Shown in pieces: positions 37,619 through 46,132 of a stretch of DNA of 64,000 nucleotides; the first letter of the stretch is position 1, and every line of letters begins with the position of its first letter. The notes beneath the pieces are model-generated. The model did not search any database, was not told where the DNA came from, and saw nothing but the letters and a program-made list of their open reading frames with translations. This DNA comes from JAGWBF01 sp963663025 (GTDB taxonomy: Bacteria > Chloroflexota > Dehalococcoidia > Lucifugimonadales > JAGWBF01), in the NCBI GenBank assembly GCA_963663025.1, contig OY760073.1, forward strand, positions 2,290,650 to 2,354,649, written 5' to 3'. Both the position numbers and the translations under genes were made by a program.

Positions 37619-39385
37619 CTACCTTGGGATGACCGGCAGGAGGATGTGGGAGGGGTAGGCGGCGGAGTGGCAGATGGTCTGCTTGGCGGCTTGGCCGGCA
37701 CTCCCTTCGCCGAGGCGGGTGCCACTGTTCAGGTTGCGGTCGAATCGGGGGAAGTTGCTGCTGGATATCTCCAGGCGCACCCTGTGACCCGCCCCGAACA
37801 GGTGGCTGGTGGCGCACAGGTCTATGCTGTACTTGTACACCTGGTTGGACACTATCAGGGAAGGGGATGACCGGGAGTCCCTGTAGCGGGCCCGGATAAT
37901 GCCGTCCTGCAGGTTGCGGGCATAGCCGTCGGGCTGCACATCCACCAGCTTGGCGGTGAAGTCGGTGTCCAAAGCCGTTGACCCTGCGTAAAGCTCCACT
38001 ACGATAGGCCCGGTGACCTCCATCTCCTCCTGCAACGGCTCCGAGGTGTACACCAGCACATCGGGCCGGGACTCCACGGACCGCTGGTCGAACACCCCCT
38101 GGGGGATGATCAGCGTGGCCCCGCCCTTGGTGGGCGCCGGGTCCGCCGGGTCATAAACGTAGGAGTCGGCTTGCTCCTCCCCGGGCGGCTCCAGGGAGAG
38201 AGTCCCGCCCCCGTCGGCGGTGTTGGCGTCGCCTTGGCTGTGCAGGTAGAAGGGTGTGTACTTGGTGCGGGCCAGGGGCCACTCCCACTCCCGGCGCCAC
38301 TTATTCTCCCCCATGACGAACAGGGACACCGGAGGCTCATCCATAACGCCCGTCCGCTGGTCCTTCAGCCAGTGGTCGAACCAGCCAAGCTGCATCTCAT
38401 GTATGGACACCACCGCATCCAGGCCGAAGTCCGCCTCCCCCGCCCCCTTGGAGGTGGGCACGCTATAGGGCAGCAGGTGGGCCCAGGGGCCGATGAACAG
38501 CTTCTGGCTGGCCCGGGCCAGGGGGTCGGGACACCGCTGGGTGATAGCCGAGAAGGCGTTGAGGGCCCCTTCCAGGAAGATGTCGTACCAGGAGCTGATG
38601 TGCAGCATGGGGACCGTGATGCCTGCCAGGTTGTCCATCAGGTTGATGCTCCTCCAGTAGGGGCCGTCGTTGGCGTTCGCCATGTAGTCTCCGAAGTAAG
38701 GAGCGGCATCCTTGAGACGCTCGATCCAGTCGTTCAGGGGAAGGTGGGCGTACTCCTCCGCGGTGAGGGGCATGGCGAAGTTGTTGCCTGCCTCCACATA
38801 GCTGTCCATGACTGCTATCTGGTCCCCCAACCCCTTGCGCGCCAGGGTGTTGCGCCCCTTGTGGATGGCGTAGGGCACCATCCATCCCCACTCCATGGCG
38901 CCGCCGGTGTGGTACACCCAGCTGTCGTGGAAGCTGGCTGAGGCCGATATGGGGGACATGGCCCTGAGGTGGGGAGGGAGGGGATTGCTCTGGGCCAGCA
39001 GGTACTGGGTGGCCCCCAGGTAGGACTGACCGATGGTGCCCACCTTGCCGTTGGACCAGGGCAGGGCTGCAGCCCACTCCACGGTGTCGTACCCGTCCCT
39101 GGCTTCGTCGATCAGTGGGTAGTAGCTGTCCCCCTCAGACTCGAAGCGCGCCCGGCAGTCCTGGTTGACCACCACGTAGCCGTGGCTGGCGAAGAAGCGG
39201 GGAGAGCGGGTCTCATCATTGGATGTGGACTCCTTGCCGTAGGGGCCTCTGTTGACCAGCACAGGGAAAGAGCCGGGAGCATCGGGGCGCAGGATGTCCG
39301 CCTTGAGCACGGTGCCGTCCCTCATGGCCGCCGGCACGTTCTTCTCGACGATTACCTTGTACTGGTCTGCCAGGGGGTTCACCAT
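37619..39385 (-). CDS. CocE/NonD family hydrolase
   Basis: Alpha/beta-hydrolase with C-terminal X-Pro dipeptidyl-peptidase-like jelly roll, related to cocaine esterase and alpha-amino-acid ester hydrolases. Catalytic Ser lies in GTIGQSYLGATQ; upstream is QDCRARFESEGDSYY with the oxyanion Tyr. HISSWYDIFLEGAL probably holds the Asp, and the His is likely in the IHEMQLGWFDHWL region. Length is 588 aa from ATG 39385 with GAGAGGAC upstream. No signal peptide, so cytoplasmic. The substrate is unknown. Confidence 0.9.
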   Translation of the reverse strand: MVNPLADQYKVIVEKNVPAAMRDGTVLKADILRPDAPGSFPVLVNRGPYGKESTSNDETRSPRFFASHGYVVVNQDCRARFESEGDSYYPLIDEARDGYDTVEWAAALPWSNGKVGTIGQSYLGATQYLLAQSNPLPPHLRAMSPISASASFHDSWVYHTGGAMEWGWMVPYAIHKGRNTLARKGLGDQIAVMDSYVEAGNNFAMPLTAEEYAHLPLNDWIERLKDAAPYFGDYMANANDGPYWRSINLMDNLAGITVPMLHISSWYDIFLEGALNAFSAITQRCPDPLARASQKLFIGPWAHLLPYSVPTSKGAGEADFGLDAVVSIHEMQLGWFDHWLKDQRTGVMDEPPVSLFVMGENKWRREWEWPLARTKYTPFYLHSQGDANTADGGGTLSLEPPGEEQADSYVYDPADPAPTKGGATLIIPQGVFDQRSVESRPDVLVYTSEPLQEEMEVTGPIVVELYAGSTALDTDFTAKLVDVQPDGYARNLQDGIIRARYRDSRSSPSLIVSNQVYKYSIDLCATSHLFGAGHRVRLEISSSNFPRFDRNLNSGTRLGEGSAGQAAKQTICHSAAYPSHILLPVIPR

Positions 39386-39418
39386 AGTCCTCTCCCTTTC
39401 GTAGCTGAAGGTGCCACC

Positions 39419-39447
39419 AGCATATTGTCCTGCCCCAGGTGCGTCAA
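39419..39447 (-). promoter_or_regulatory. Sigma70-type promoter for the CocE-type hydrolase
   Basis: On the minus strand TTGACG (39447-39442), a 17-nt spacer and TATGCT (39424-39419), 34 nt before ATG. Confidence 0.52.
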
Positions 39448-39566
39448 CAAAGGCGCCCCCTGGGAGCATCCAACGACATTCGCCCCTAGACGGCGGGCCA
39501 AGCCCAGTTATTTAATTAGAACAAATGGTCGATAGAGGAAGAATATGGACGGTACCAGGAGGCTTG

Positions 39567-40466
39567 ATGATGAGAGCTGTCAAATACACGGAGAAACACG
39601 CCTCGGGGGCGCTGAACCGGGTGCAGGGCATGGACTTCAAGTGGTCTTTGAACCCCTACCAGGGCTGCGCCCATGATTGCCACTACTGCTTCGCCCGGCG
39701 CTACCACTACCTGATGGACCTGAACCCCGATAAGGACTTCTCCGGCTCGGTGATGGTAAAGACCAACCTGCCCGAGCTGCTGGCCCTGCAGTTATCGGCT
39801 CCCACCTGGAAAAGGGAGACCATAGCCATCGGGACCTCGACGGACCCGTACCAGCCCATCGAAGGCAAGTACCGGTTGACCCGCCGGTGCCTGGAGGTGC
39901 TGGCAGGCAGAAGGAACCCCATGTTCCTGGTCACCAAGGGCACCCTAGCCCTCAGGGATGCCGACCTGCTAGCCAAGCTGTCCGCGGAGGCGGAAGGGGC
40001 ATTGTGCTTCAGCATCACGACCATGGACGAGGACGTATGGCGCAAGCTGGAACCCGGAACGCCGCCTCCCAGGAAGAGGCTGCAGGTGCTGGAAAAGCTG
40101 GCACTCGCCGGCGTGAATGCCGGGGTGCTCGTGGCTCCAGTGGTGCCGGGCGTTACCGACGATGAAGCGGGGCTGCGTGAGGTGGTCCGCCAGGCATCGG
40201 AGCACGGCGCCAGGTTCCTGAGCGGCAGCATCCTGCACCTGAAGGAGGGTACCAAGGGCCACTTCTTCAACTTCCTGGAAGCCAACTACCCCAGGCTGGT
40301 GGTGCCGTACAAAGGGCTATATCCGGGAGCTTATCCCCCACGCCGGATGAAAGAGCAGGTGTGGAACACCATCAACGACCTGAAGAGCACCTACGACCTG
40401 CAGGACCGACCCCCCAGGTCAGCCCAGACCCCCGCGTCCTACCAGTACGAGCTGGCGCTGGCCTAG
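39567..40466 (+). CDS. Radical SAM protein, spore-photoproduct-lyase-like family
   Basis: SAM-dependent 4Fe-4S enzyme. The cluster motif is CAHDCHYC (CxxxCxxC) within LNPYQGCAHDCHYCFARRYH. A TIM-barrel follows with GTSTDPYQPIE and FLVTKGTLALRD. This is the Rv2578c/SplB-like family of uncharacterised radical SAM proteins common in bacteria. Length is 299 aa. ATG 39567 is chosen because AGGAGG is 6 nt upstream; a longer frame from ATG 39525 has no ribosome site. Downstream is a repeat block. Confidence 0.87.
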   Translation: MMRAVKYTEKHASGALNRVQGMDFKWSLNPYQGCAHDCHYCFARRYHYLMDLNPDKDFSGSVMVKTNLPELLALQLSAPTWKRETIAIGTSTDPYQPIEGKYRLTRRCLEVLAGRRNPMFLVTKGTLALRDADLLAKLSAEAEGALCFSITTMDEDVWRKLEPGTPPPRKRLQVLEKLALAGVNAGVLVAPVVPGVTDDEAGLREVVRQASEHGARFLSGSILHLKEGTKGHFFNFLEANYPRLVVPYKGLYPGAYPPRRMKEQVWNTINDLKSTYDLQDRPPRSAQTPASYQYELALA

Positions 40467-40493
40467 CCTGCCCTCTCTGCCCATTGCGTCCCC

Positions 40494-40553
40494 GCCCGTT
40501 CTCCTTCGATTTCCCCCTTCGAGAGCCTCAGGACAGGCTCAGGACGAACGGGC
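40494..40553. repeat. B-type palindrome downstream of the radical SAM gene
   Basis: Long-form B element with CCCGTTC/GAACGGG outer arms and GAGAGCCTCAGGACAGGCTC inside. Same family as 33012-33078. Confidence 0.7.
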
Positions 40554-40594
40554 TACCGTATAGGTCCCCCTGTAATCGGGCATTTCTCCGTCCT

Positions 40595-40722
40595 GGATTG
40601 CGGCGAAGGCCGCAATAACGAAAAGCGTTGTGGCAGTGAGCATGGCTGTGGGATGCGACGCCTGGGAACAGGCTGCCTATGACGAACCACCCTCCCCGTC
40701 ATTGCGGCGAAGGCCGCAATCC
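40595..40722 (-). mobile_element. 128-bp MITE-like element, copy 2
   Basis: Reverse-orientation copy of 15231-15358 with identical length and about 80 % identity by eye, including the 76-bp interior. Compared with copy 1, the small asymmetric centre of one terminal hairpin is flipped (GAAGG against CCTTC). The rest of the 446-bp gap 40467-40912 holds B palindromes (40494-40553, 40811-40850) and a D-like palindrome (40753-40779) and no gene. Confidence 0.7.
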
Positions 40723-40810
40723 AGGAAAGTCTGAAAGTGGGAGAAGTTGCTATCGTCAGTTTCGCGAAAGCGGGAGGGTACACTCCCACTACCGTGTTGC
40801 GAGGCTGGGA

Positions 40811-40850
40811 TGTCCGGTCCCCCTCGATTTCCCTCAGGGCGAACGGACAT
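40811..40850. repeat. B-type palindrome upstream of tRNA-Pro terminator region
   Basis: TGTCCGGTCCC and GAACGGACA arms flanking CTCGATTTCCCTCAGGGC. Lies 60 bp from the 3' end of tRNA-Pro. Confidence 0.6.
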
Positions 40851-40912
40851 TTGAGGTTGGGCTTAGGGATAATCCTGAGGAAACTGGGGCGGTTGAAGTG
40901 CGAGGAGGAGCA

Positions 40913-40988
40913 TGGTCGGGGTGAGTGGATTCGAACCACCGGCCTCCACGTCCCGAACGTGGCGCGCTAGCCGCTGCGCTACACCCCG
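40913..40988 (-). tRNA. tRNA-Pro (anticodon CGG)
   Basis: Minus-strand cloverleaf: acceptor stem CGGGGTG/CACCCCG, D-arm GCGC/GCGC, anticodon stem CCACG/CGTGG with loop TTCGGGA giving anticodon CGG, and T-loop TTCGAAT. Discriminator base A and the CCA end are encoded (40913-40915). Total length is 76 nt. TATAAT on the minus strand at 41004-40999 can serve as the -10 box. It reads CCG codons and has a G36-G37 pair suited to TrmD methylation. Confidence 0.95.
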
Positions 40989-41018
40989 CAGCTAGCCAAT
41001 TATAGCATAGAGGCAGGG

Positions 41019-41047
41019 TTGACTCCCTTTTGGGGCTGGGGTAGTAT
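41019..41047 (+). promoter_or_regulatory. Sigma70-type promoter for the hotdog/ThDP operon
   Basis: TTGACT (41019-41024), a 17-nt spacer and TAGTAT (41042-41047), 55 nt before ATG 41102. Confidence 0.62.
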
Positions 41048-41101
41048 CCGCCTGTGCCTCCAGCTTTCCCGTAGCCCGGCTACAGAAAGGAACCGCACGT
41101 T

Positions 41102-41653
41102 ATGACCCAGCAAGCAAAGAAGGCCCTCACCCCCGAGGTGGAAGCGATGATCGGCGTGGAAGGGCCGGTGGTAGAGTGCTGGGGGGTGGTGGACAAGGAG
41201 TACCTGAGGCGCTTCTCCCAAGCTGTCATGGACCCGGACCCCCGCTACTGGGACCCGGGGTTTGCGGCAAGCACCCACTATGGGGAAATCATCGCCCCGC
41301 CCATCATGGTCAGCTACATGTCGGGCAGGCTTCCTCCGTCAGAGGAGGACCCCATCACACGGGCCTTCAAGGAGAACCCCCACTCCGACGGCATAGGCGG
41401 CGTCCGGCGCCAGGGTGAGCTTCCATCCATACCCACCGACTTGGTGCGGGTGCTCAACGCCGGGAACGGCCTGGAGATATACAAGTACCCCAGCATCGGC
41501 GACAAGATCTACTTCCAGAACAAGTACTCGGATATACGAGAGCGGGTGGGTCGGGATGGAGAAGCCTTCCTGATCGTCACCCGGCAGACCATCTTCCGCA
41601 ACCAGAAGGGCGAGGTGCTCTGCATAACCCACGCTTCGTCCATCCGGCGGTAG
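41102..41653 (+). CDS. MaoC-like N-terminal (FAS1-type dehydratase) hotdog protein
   Basis: A 183-aa hotdog-fold protein resembling the N-terminal dehydratase half of MaoC-type enoyl-CoA hydratases (FSQAVMDPDPRYWDPGFA, IIAPPIMVSYMSG). It lacks the classical catalytic Asp/His pair that the partner may supply, so it probably forms a heterodimer with the next gene. First gene of an operon (41102-44304) with a second hotdog protein, a small DUF4242-like protein and a ThDP enzyme. Confidence 0.78.
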   Translation: MTQQAKKALTPEVEAMIGVEGPVVECWGVVDKEYLRRFSQAVMDPDPRYWDPGFAASTHYGEIIAPPIMVSYMSGRLPPSEEDPITRAFKENPHSDGIGGVRRQGELPSIPTDLVRVLNAGNGLEIYKYPSIGDKIYFQNKYSDIRERVGRDGEAFLIVTRQTIFRNQKGEVLCITHASSIRR

Positions 41654-41704
41654 TCCCCAGGCGGGAACCGCCGTCAAGAAACCTATGAGAAGAGGTCCAC
41701 GCCC

Positions 41705-42259
41705 ATGGAACTTGAAGAGCTACTGAAGCTGCCACCGGCGGAGATGGCTCAGCATAACGAGAGGCCCAACTCCGAGGCTCTTCGCAACAAGCAGCAGATT
41801 TACTACGACGATGTTGACGAAGGCATGGAGCTTCCCAAGTACATCTACGAACCCACGCCTACCCACCTGTTCCGGTGGAGCGCCGCCATAGAGAACTGGC
41901 ACCGCATCCACTACGACCTGGACTTTGCCATTAACCATGACCGCCTGCCCAGCATCCTGGTGCAGGGGTCGTGGAAGCAGAGCGTGGTGCCCCAGTACCT
42001 GAAGGACTGGACTCTGCCCGGCGGGTGGCCCTGGAAGGCCAACTTCGAGCACAGGGCCATGCTGGTGCCCGGCGATGTGCTGATCATGTGGGGCAAGGTC
42101 ACCGGCAAGAGGGAGCAGGGGGGCATGGGCTTGGTGGACCTCGAGATCGGGATGAAGAACCAGGAAGGCATCGAGAGCATGCCCGGCACCGCTACCGTGG
42201 TGCTTCCCATCCGCGGCGGAAAACCCATACCCTACCCCTTCGTTCCGCCCGAAGATTAG
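41705..42259 (+). CDS. MaoC-like dehydratase, hydratase half
   Basis: A 184-aa hotdog protein with HLFRWSAAIENWHRIHYDLDFA, which matches the MaoC hydratase motif (conserved Asp and His). It also has ILVQGSWKQSVVPQYL and a C-terminal PIRGGKPIPYPF tail. Expected to hydrate or dehydrate an acyl-CoA-type substrate together with the preceding protein. Gap to the upstream gene is 51 nt. Confidence 0.8.
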   Translation: MELEELLKLPPAEMAQHNERPNSEALRNKQQIYYDDVDEGMELPKYIYEPTPTHLFRWSAAIENWHRIHYDLDFAINHDRLPSILVQGSWKQSVVPQYLKDWTLPGGWPWKANFEHRAMLVPGDVLIMWGKVTGKREQGGMGLVDLEIGMKNQEGIESMPGTATVVLPIRGGKPIPYPFVPPED

Positions 42260-42336
42260 TGACGCCCGTCCCCAAGGGATAGCCGCACATACGATGGCCG
42301 GGGGCGGCCTTTGCCCGCGCCCCAGAGGAGGAACCT

Positions 42337-42606
42337 ATGGCCAGGTTCATGGCCTTGCACACGATACCCGATATGTCCCAAGAGAAGTTCGAAAGCGCCC
42401 TGAAGGATGTGAAGAACTGGCGGCCCGACCGGCGCACCACCATCGTGAAAATCTACTGCAACCTCAGCGACGGAAAGATGGTGTCCGAGTGCGAAGCGGT
42501 TGAGCAGGCCCACTTCGAGGACTGGCTGAACCAGGTGGGCTGGCCCTACGATTCTATCCACAAGGTGGACCTGGTGCACCAGGTAGGCCATATCTGGGCA
42601 GTGTGA
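42337..42606 (+). CDS. Small DUF4242-like protein
   Basis: An 89-aa protein with a ferredoxin-like alpha/beta pattern (TIVKIYCNLSDGKMVSECEA, FEDWLNQVGWPYDSIHKVDLV). It resembles DUF4242/nickel-binding-type small proteins. AGAGGAGGAACCT precedes ATG 42337. Location inside the operon suggests a metal- or cofactor-related accessory role. Confidence 0.55.
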   Translation: MARFMALHTIPDMSQEKFESALKDVKNWRPDRRTTIVKIYCNLSDGKMVSECEAVEQAHFEDWLNQVGWPYDSIHKVDLVHQVGHIWAV

Positions 42607-42648
42607 TCCGCCGCCAGGCGGGCTAGGTTATCGACGAAAGGTGGAAGC

Positions 42649-44304
42649 ATGCCCAGAATGACCGGGGCTGAAGCGCTGGTGGGTTCCCTCGTGAGGGAAG
42701 GGGTCGAGGTGGTCTTCGCCCTTCCCGGTGTGCAGATCATGCACATATACGATGCCCTGAGCAAGGAGCCCAGCATCCGCCTCGTCACCGTCCGCCACGA
42801 GCAGGGCACAACCTACATGGCCATGGGGTACGCCCGCACCACCGGCAAGGTGGGAGTGGCCCTGGTTGTTCCCGGTCCCGGCGCCCTGAACGCCTCGGCG
42901 GGCTTGGGGACGGCCTACGCCTCTTCCCTGCCTGTGATGCTCATAAGCGGCCAGATGGAGCGGTCAGCCCTGGGCAAGTACAAGGGCGCTCTCCACGAGG
43001 TACAGGACCAGCTCGATGTGTTTCGACCCATCACCAAGTCCGCCGAACGAATCCTTGAGGTGGACCAGATACCGGACGCCGTCCACAGGGGGATGACCAT
43101 CGCCGCCAGCGGACGGCAGCGTCCCACTGAGATCGAGATACCCTGGGATGTTCTCCCCCAGTCCGACGATGTGGAGCTCCCCGAGCGCGCAATTATCACC
43201 CGGGCGCAGCCCGACCCTGTCAAGGCCAGGGATGCGGCCCAGGTGCTGGCAGAGGCCCGCAACCCGATCATCTGGGCCGGCGGTGGAGTCATCAATGCCG
43301 ATGCTTCCGAGGAGCTGACCAAGCTGGCCCAGCTCTTGGGCGCGCCCGTCGTCACCACCCCTGAGGGTAAGGGGGCCATTGCCGAGGACGAACCCTTGTC
43401 CGTGGGTGCCTTCTATTCGGGACACGGAGCCGCCTACCACGCCATGGCCAACGCCGACGTTATCCTGGCTGTTGGCAGCCGCCTGCACCTGACGCCCAGC
43501 GTGCCGTGGGCCTTCACCCCGGGGCAGAAGCTGGTGCAGATAGATGCCGACCCGGACGAGGTCGGCAGGAACCACGATGTGGTCGTTGGCATCGCCGCCG
43601 ACGCCAAGGCTGGCCTTGCTGCCCTGGCTGAAGAGCTGGAAGGGCGCACCTGCGCCAGCCGGTGGACGCCCCAGGATGTCGATGCTATCAGGGATGCTAC
43701 CAGGGACGACATTAGAAGTATGGCACCCCTCCAGGTGGAGATGGGCGAGGTGATCCGCCAGGAGCTGGATGATGATGCCATCGTCGTAGGCGGGATAACC
43801 AACGTGGCCTACTGGTGCCATCTCTCTTTCCCGGTGCTGAAGCCCCGCTCCTACGTGACCTCTTCCTACTTCGCCACCCTGGGCTACGCCTTCCCCACCG
43901 CTGTGGGCGCCAAGATCGGCAATCCCGACAAGCAGGTCGTGGCCCTGTGCGGCGACGGCGGGTTCATGTTCGGCATTCCCGACCTGGCCACGGCTGTGCA
44001 AGAGGGGGCCAACCTGGTGGCTTTGGTGTTCAACAACGGGGCCTTCGGAGCATCCCGGATGGACCAGGGTACTCGCTTCGAAGGGCGTTACTACGGCACC
44101 AGCGTCCACAACCCCGACTTTGTGAAGATGGCAGAGTCCTTCGGGGCCTATGGCATCAGGGTCGATGACCCCGCCACCGAGCTAAGGGGCGCCTTGAGGG
44201 ATGCCTTGTCTAAAGACGGACCCGTCATCGTCGATGTGACCATGCCTCACCTGGCGCCGCCCTTCCAGATTCCGCCTCACGGCACAAACCGGGCTGCCGG
44301 CTGA
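42649..44304 (+). CDS. ThDP-dependent enzyme of the acetolactate synthase/oxalyl-CoA decarboxylase type
   Basis: Full three-domain ThDP enzyme (551 aa). The catalytic Glu is in VRHEQGTTYMAMGYAR, the central domain starts near residue 195 (PVKARDAAQVL), and the ThDP-Mg motif is CGDGGFMFG...NNGAFG. It lacks an FAD-binding signature strong enough to call acetolactate synthase, and no ilvN is adjacent. With two hotdog hydratases upstream it is more likely a catabolic decarboxylase or carboligase. GGTGGAAGC precedes ATG 42649. Confidence 0.85.
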   Translation: MPRMTGAEALVGSLVREGVEVVFALPGVQIMHIYDALSKEPSIRLVTVRHEQGTTYMAMGYARTTGKVGVALVVPGPGALNASAGLGTAYASSLPVMLISGQMERSALGKYKGALHEVQDQLDVFRPITKSAERILEVDQIPDAVHRGMTIAASGRQRPTEIEIPWDVLPQSDDVELPERAIITRAQPDPVKARDAAQVLAEARNPIIWAGGGVINADASEELTKLAQLLGAPVVTTPEGKGAIAEDEPLSVGAFYSGHGAAYHAMANADVILAVGSRLHLTPSVPWAFTPGQKLVQIDADPDEVGRNHDVVVGIAADAKAGLAALAEELEGRTCASRWTPQDVDAIRDATRDDIRSMAPLQVEMGEVIRQELDDDAIVVGGITNVAYWCHLSFPVLKPRSYVTSSYFATLGYAFPTAVGAKIGNPDKQVVALCGDGGFMFGIPDLATAVQEGANLVALVFNNGAFGASRMDQGTRFEGRYYGTSVHNPDFVKMAESFGAYGIRVDDPATELRGALRDALSKDGPVIVDVTMPHLAPPFQIPPHGTNRAAG

Positions 44305-44423
44305 CCCACCCCTTCCGCTCGCCCATCGCGCCCTCCTCACGCCGGTATTACCTATTGGGCAAAAGCTCTTTGGCCTTCGTGTGGTATTGTTGCCGAACAC
44401 ACATGGTTCCAAGGAGGTTCTCA

Positions 44424-45257
44424 ATGCTCAGATTTTCTCTCCGCAGGGGTCGGGTCGGTGTCCTGGAGGTGGCCGGGACCATCGGAGGTCGCTCCTCCAT
44501 CTCCGAGCTAGCCCAAACGATAGATAGTGTCCGCACCAGTCGCCGGATAAAAGCCCTGGTCCTTGAGATAGATTCCCCCGGTGGCAGCGCCTCAGCTTCG
44601 GAGATGCTGTACGAGGCGGTGAAGCAGGTCGCCGCCCGCAAGCCGGTGGTCGCCTACATACGTGGCACCGGGGCGTCGGGCGCCTACTACCTGAGCTGCG
44701 CCGCCCACCGGATCGTTGCGCTGCCCACATCTCTGGTGGGATCCATCGGCGTGATCCTGGTCAGGCCCGTCATGGAGCAGATGCTGAGCAAGCTGGGCGT
44801 CGGCGTTTCGGTGTACAAGGGAGGACACCTGAAGGACATGGGGAGTCCCTGGCGGCCACCCACGCAGGAAGAGGATGAGAGGCTGCAGGGACTCATCGGC
44901 GAGATATACGGCAACTTCGTGGGTGTGGTAGCCCGGGAGCGTGGCCTGAAGACGGAGGATGCTGAAAAACTGGCCACGGGCGAGATATACACCGGCAGGA
45001 AGGCCCTGGAGCTGGGGTTGATCGACGAGGTGGGGACCGCCCCTCGGGCCGTAGCTATCGCAGCATCCATGGCTGGAATACGGCCCAGGGTGCAGTGGGT
45101 AAAGCCCAAGCGTCCTCTGCTGGAGAGGATGCTGGGCCGGATGGGCGGGTCAGGGTCAGCCCTCTATTTGGTCCAAGAGATGGAGCGGGCGATGATGGGA
45201 GGCATCTACTACCTTTCGCCCTCCCCCGCCGTCGCAAGCTCCAGGTGGGAGATGTAG
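44424..45257 (+). CDS. sppA: Signal peptide peptidase SppA-like serine protease
   Basis: S49-family protease that degrades leftover signal peptides. The catalytic Ser is in GTGASGAYYLSC and the general-base Lys in YKGGHLKDMGSPWR; the LEIDSPGGSASAS motif and SLVGSIGVI are also seen. It is 277 aa and, unlike E. coli SppA, is single-domain with no clear N-terminal membrane helix from ATG 44424. AAGGAGG precedes the start. Confidence 0.9.
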   Translation: MLRFSLRRGRVGVLEVAGTIGGRSSISELAQTIDSVRTSRRIKALVLEIDSPGGSASASEMLYEAVKQVAARKPVVAYIRGTGASGAYYLSCAAHRIVALPTSLVGSIGVILVRPVMEQMLSKLGVGVSVYKGGHLKDMGSPWRPPTQEEDERLQGLIGEIYGNFVGVVARERGLKTEDAEKLATGEIYTGRKALELGLIDEVGTAPRAVAIAASMAGIRPRVQWVKPKRPLLERMLGRMGGSGSALYLVQEMERAMMGGIYYLSPSPAVASSRWEM

Positions 45258-45273
45258 CCCGAGGGTCCGGGGG

Positions 45274-46044
45274 CTAGTTTCCCTCTCTCTTCACTCTCTG
45301 CCAAAGCTCCTCTTTCCGGTCCAGGGGAAGCTGCTCGAAGTCCAGCCCTTCTCGCTCCGCCACGCCTTCCATGGCTGTGTACCGGGTGCGGAACCTGTTG
45401 TTGGTGCGACGCAGGGAGTCCTCGGCCTGGATGCCCAACCAGCGGGCCAAGTTGACCACGGAGAACAGCAGGTCTCCCAGCTCCTGCTCCCGCTCCTCCG
45501 GAGTAGACGCAGCCTTCAATTCCTCCACCTCCTCGGTCACCTTGTCGATGACCCCGGAGATGTCTTCCCACTCGAACCCCCTCCGGCTTACCCGATCCTG
45601 CAGAAGCTGGGCATGGGCCAGAGCCGGCAGGCCCGCCGGGATGCCATCGGTGGCCGACTTTCGATTGCCCTCCAGGGCCTTGAGCTGCTCCCAGTTGCGC
45701 TCCACCTCGTCGGCATCGGACTCCTTAGTGCCTCCGAACACATGGGGGTGCCGGCGCACCAGCTTGTCTCGTATCTTCTCGACGACGTCGGCCATGCCGA
45801 AATCCCCCGCTTCGCTGGCGATCTGGGCGTGGAACACTATCTGCACCAGCACATCTCCCAACTCCTCGGAGAGCTTGTCGGGGGCATCGTCGTCGATGGC
45901 TTCCAGGGCTTCGTAGCACTCCTCCAGCAAGTTCCGCTTCAGGGAAGCGTGGGTCTGCTCCTTGTCCCAAGGGCAGCCTCCCGGTCCTCTGAGCTGGGAC
46001 ACTAATCTCACAAGCTCCTCGAAGCCCGAAACGTCGGTCGTCAT
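45274..46044 (-). CDS. mazG: Nucleoside triphosphate pyrophosphohydrolase MazG
   Basis: Hydrolyses non-canonical or excess NTPs to NMP and PPi. Both halves of the MazG domain pair are present: CPWDKEQTHASLKRNLLEE with EExxE (ECYEALEAI, EELGDVL) and a second EEVEELKAA...EQELGDLLFSVVNLARWLG copy. Length is 256 aa. GGGGAAGG precedes ATG 46044. Divergent from the membrane protein at 46133. Confidence 0.94.
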   Translation of the reverse strand: MTTDVSGFEELVRLVSQLRGPGGCPWDKEQTHASLKRNLLEECYEALEAIDDDAPDKLSEELGDVLVQIVFHAQIASEAGDFGMADVVEKIRDKLVRRHPHVFGGTKESDADEVERNWEQLKALEGNRKSATDGIPAGLPALAHAQLLQDRVSRRGFEWEDISGVIDKVTEEVEELKAASTPEEREQELGDLLFSVVNLARWLGIQAEDSLRRTNNRFRTRYTAMEGVAEREGLDFEQLPLDRKEELWQRVKREGN

Positions 46045-46132
46045 CCTTCCACCTTCCCCACAGGTCTTGTCCTGGGAACCATAAAGCCTCTAATTGTTGA
46101 AGGTCAAGGAAGCAAGGTGGTACCGTTGGGCT

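Noticed and set aside
40913..40988. tRNA-Pro as an integration site
   Set aside because: No integrase gene, no direct repeat of its 3' end and no island boundary were found nearby; only short repeats lie downstream.
42649..44304. Assignment as biosynthetic acetolactate synthase (ilvB)
   Set aside because: No ilvN or other branched-chain genes are adjacent and the operon partners are hydratases, so the catabolic reading is preferred.
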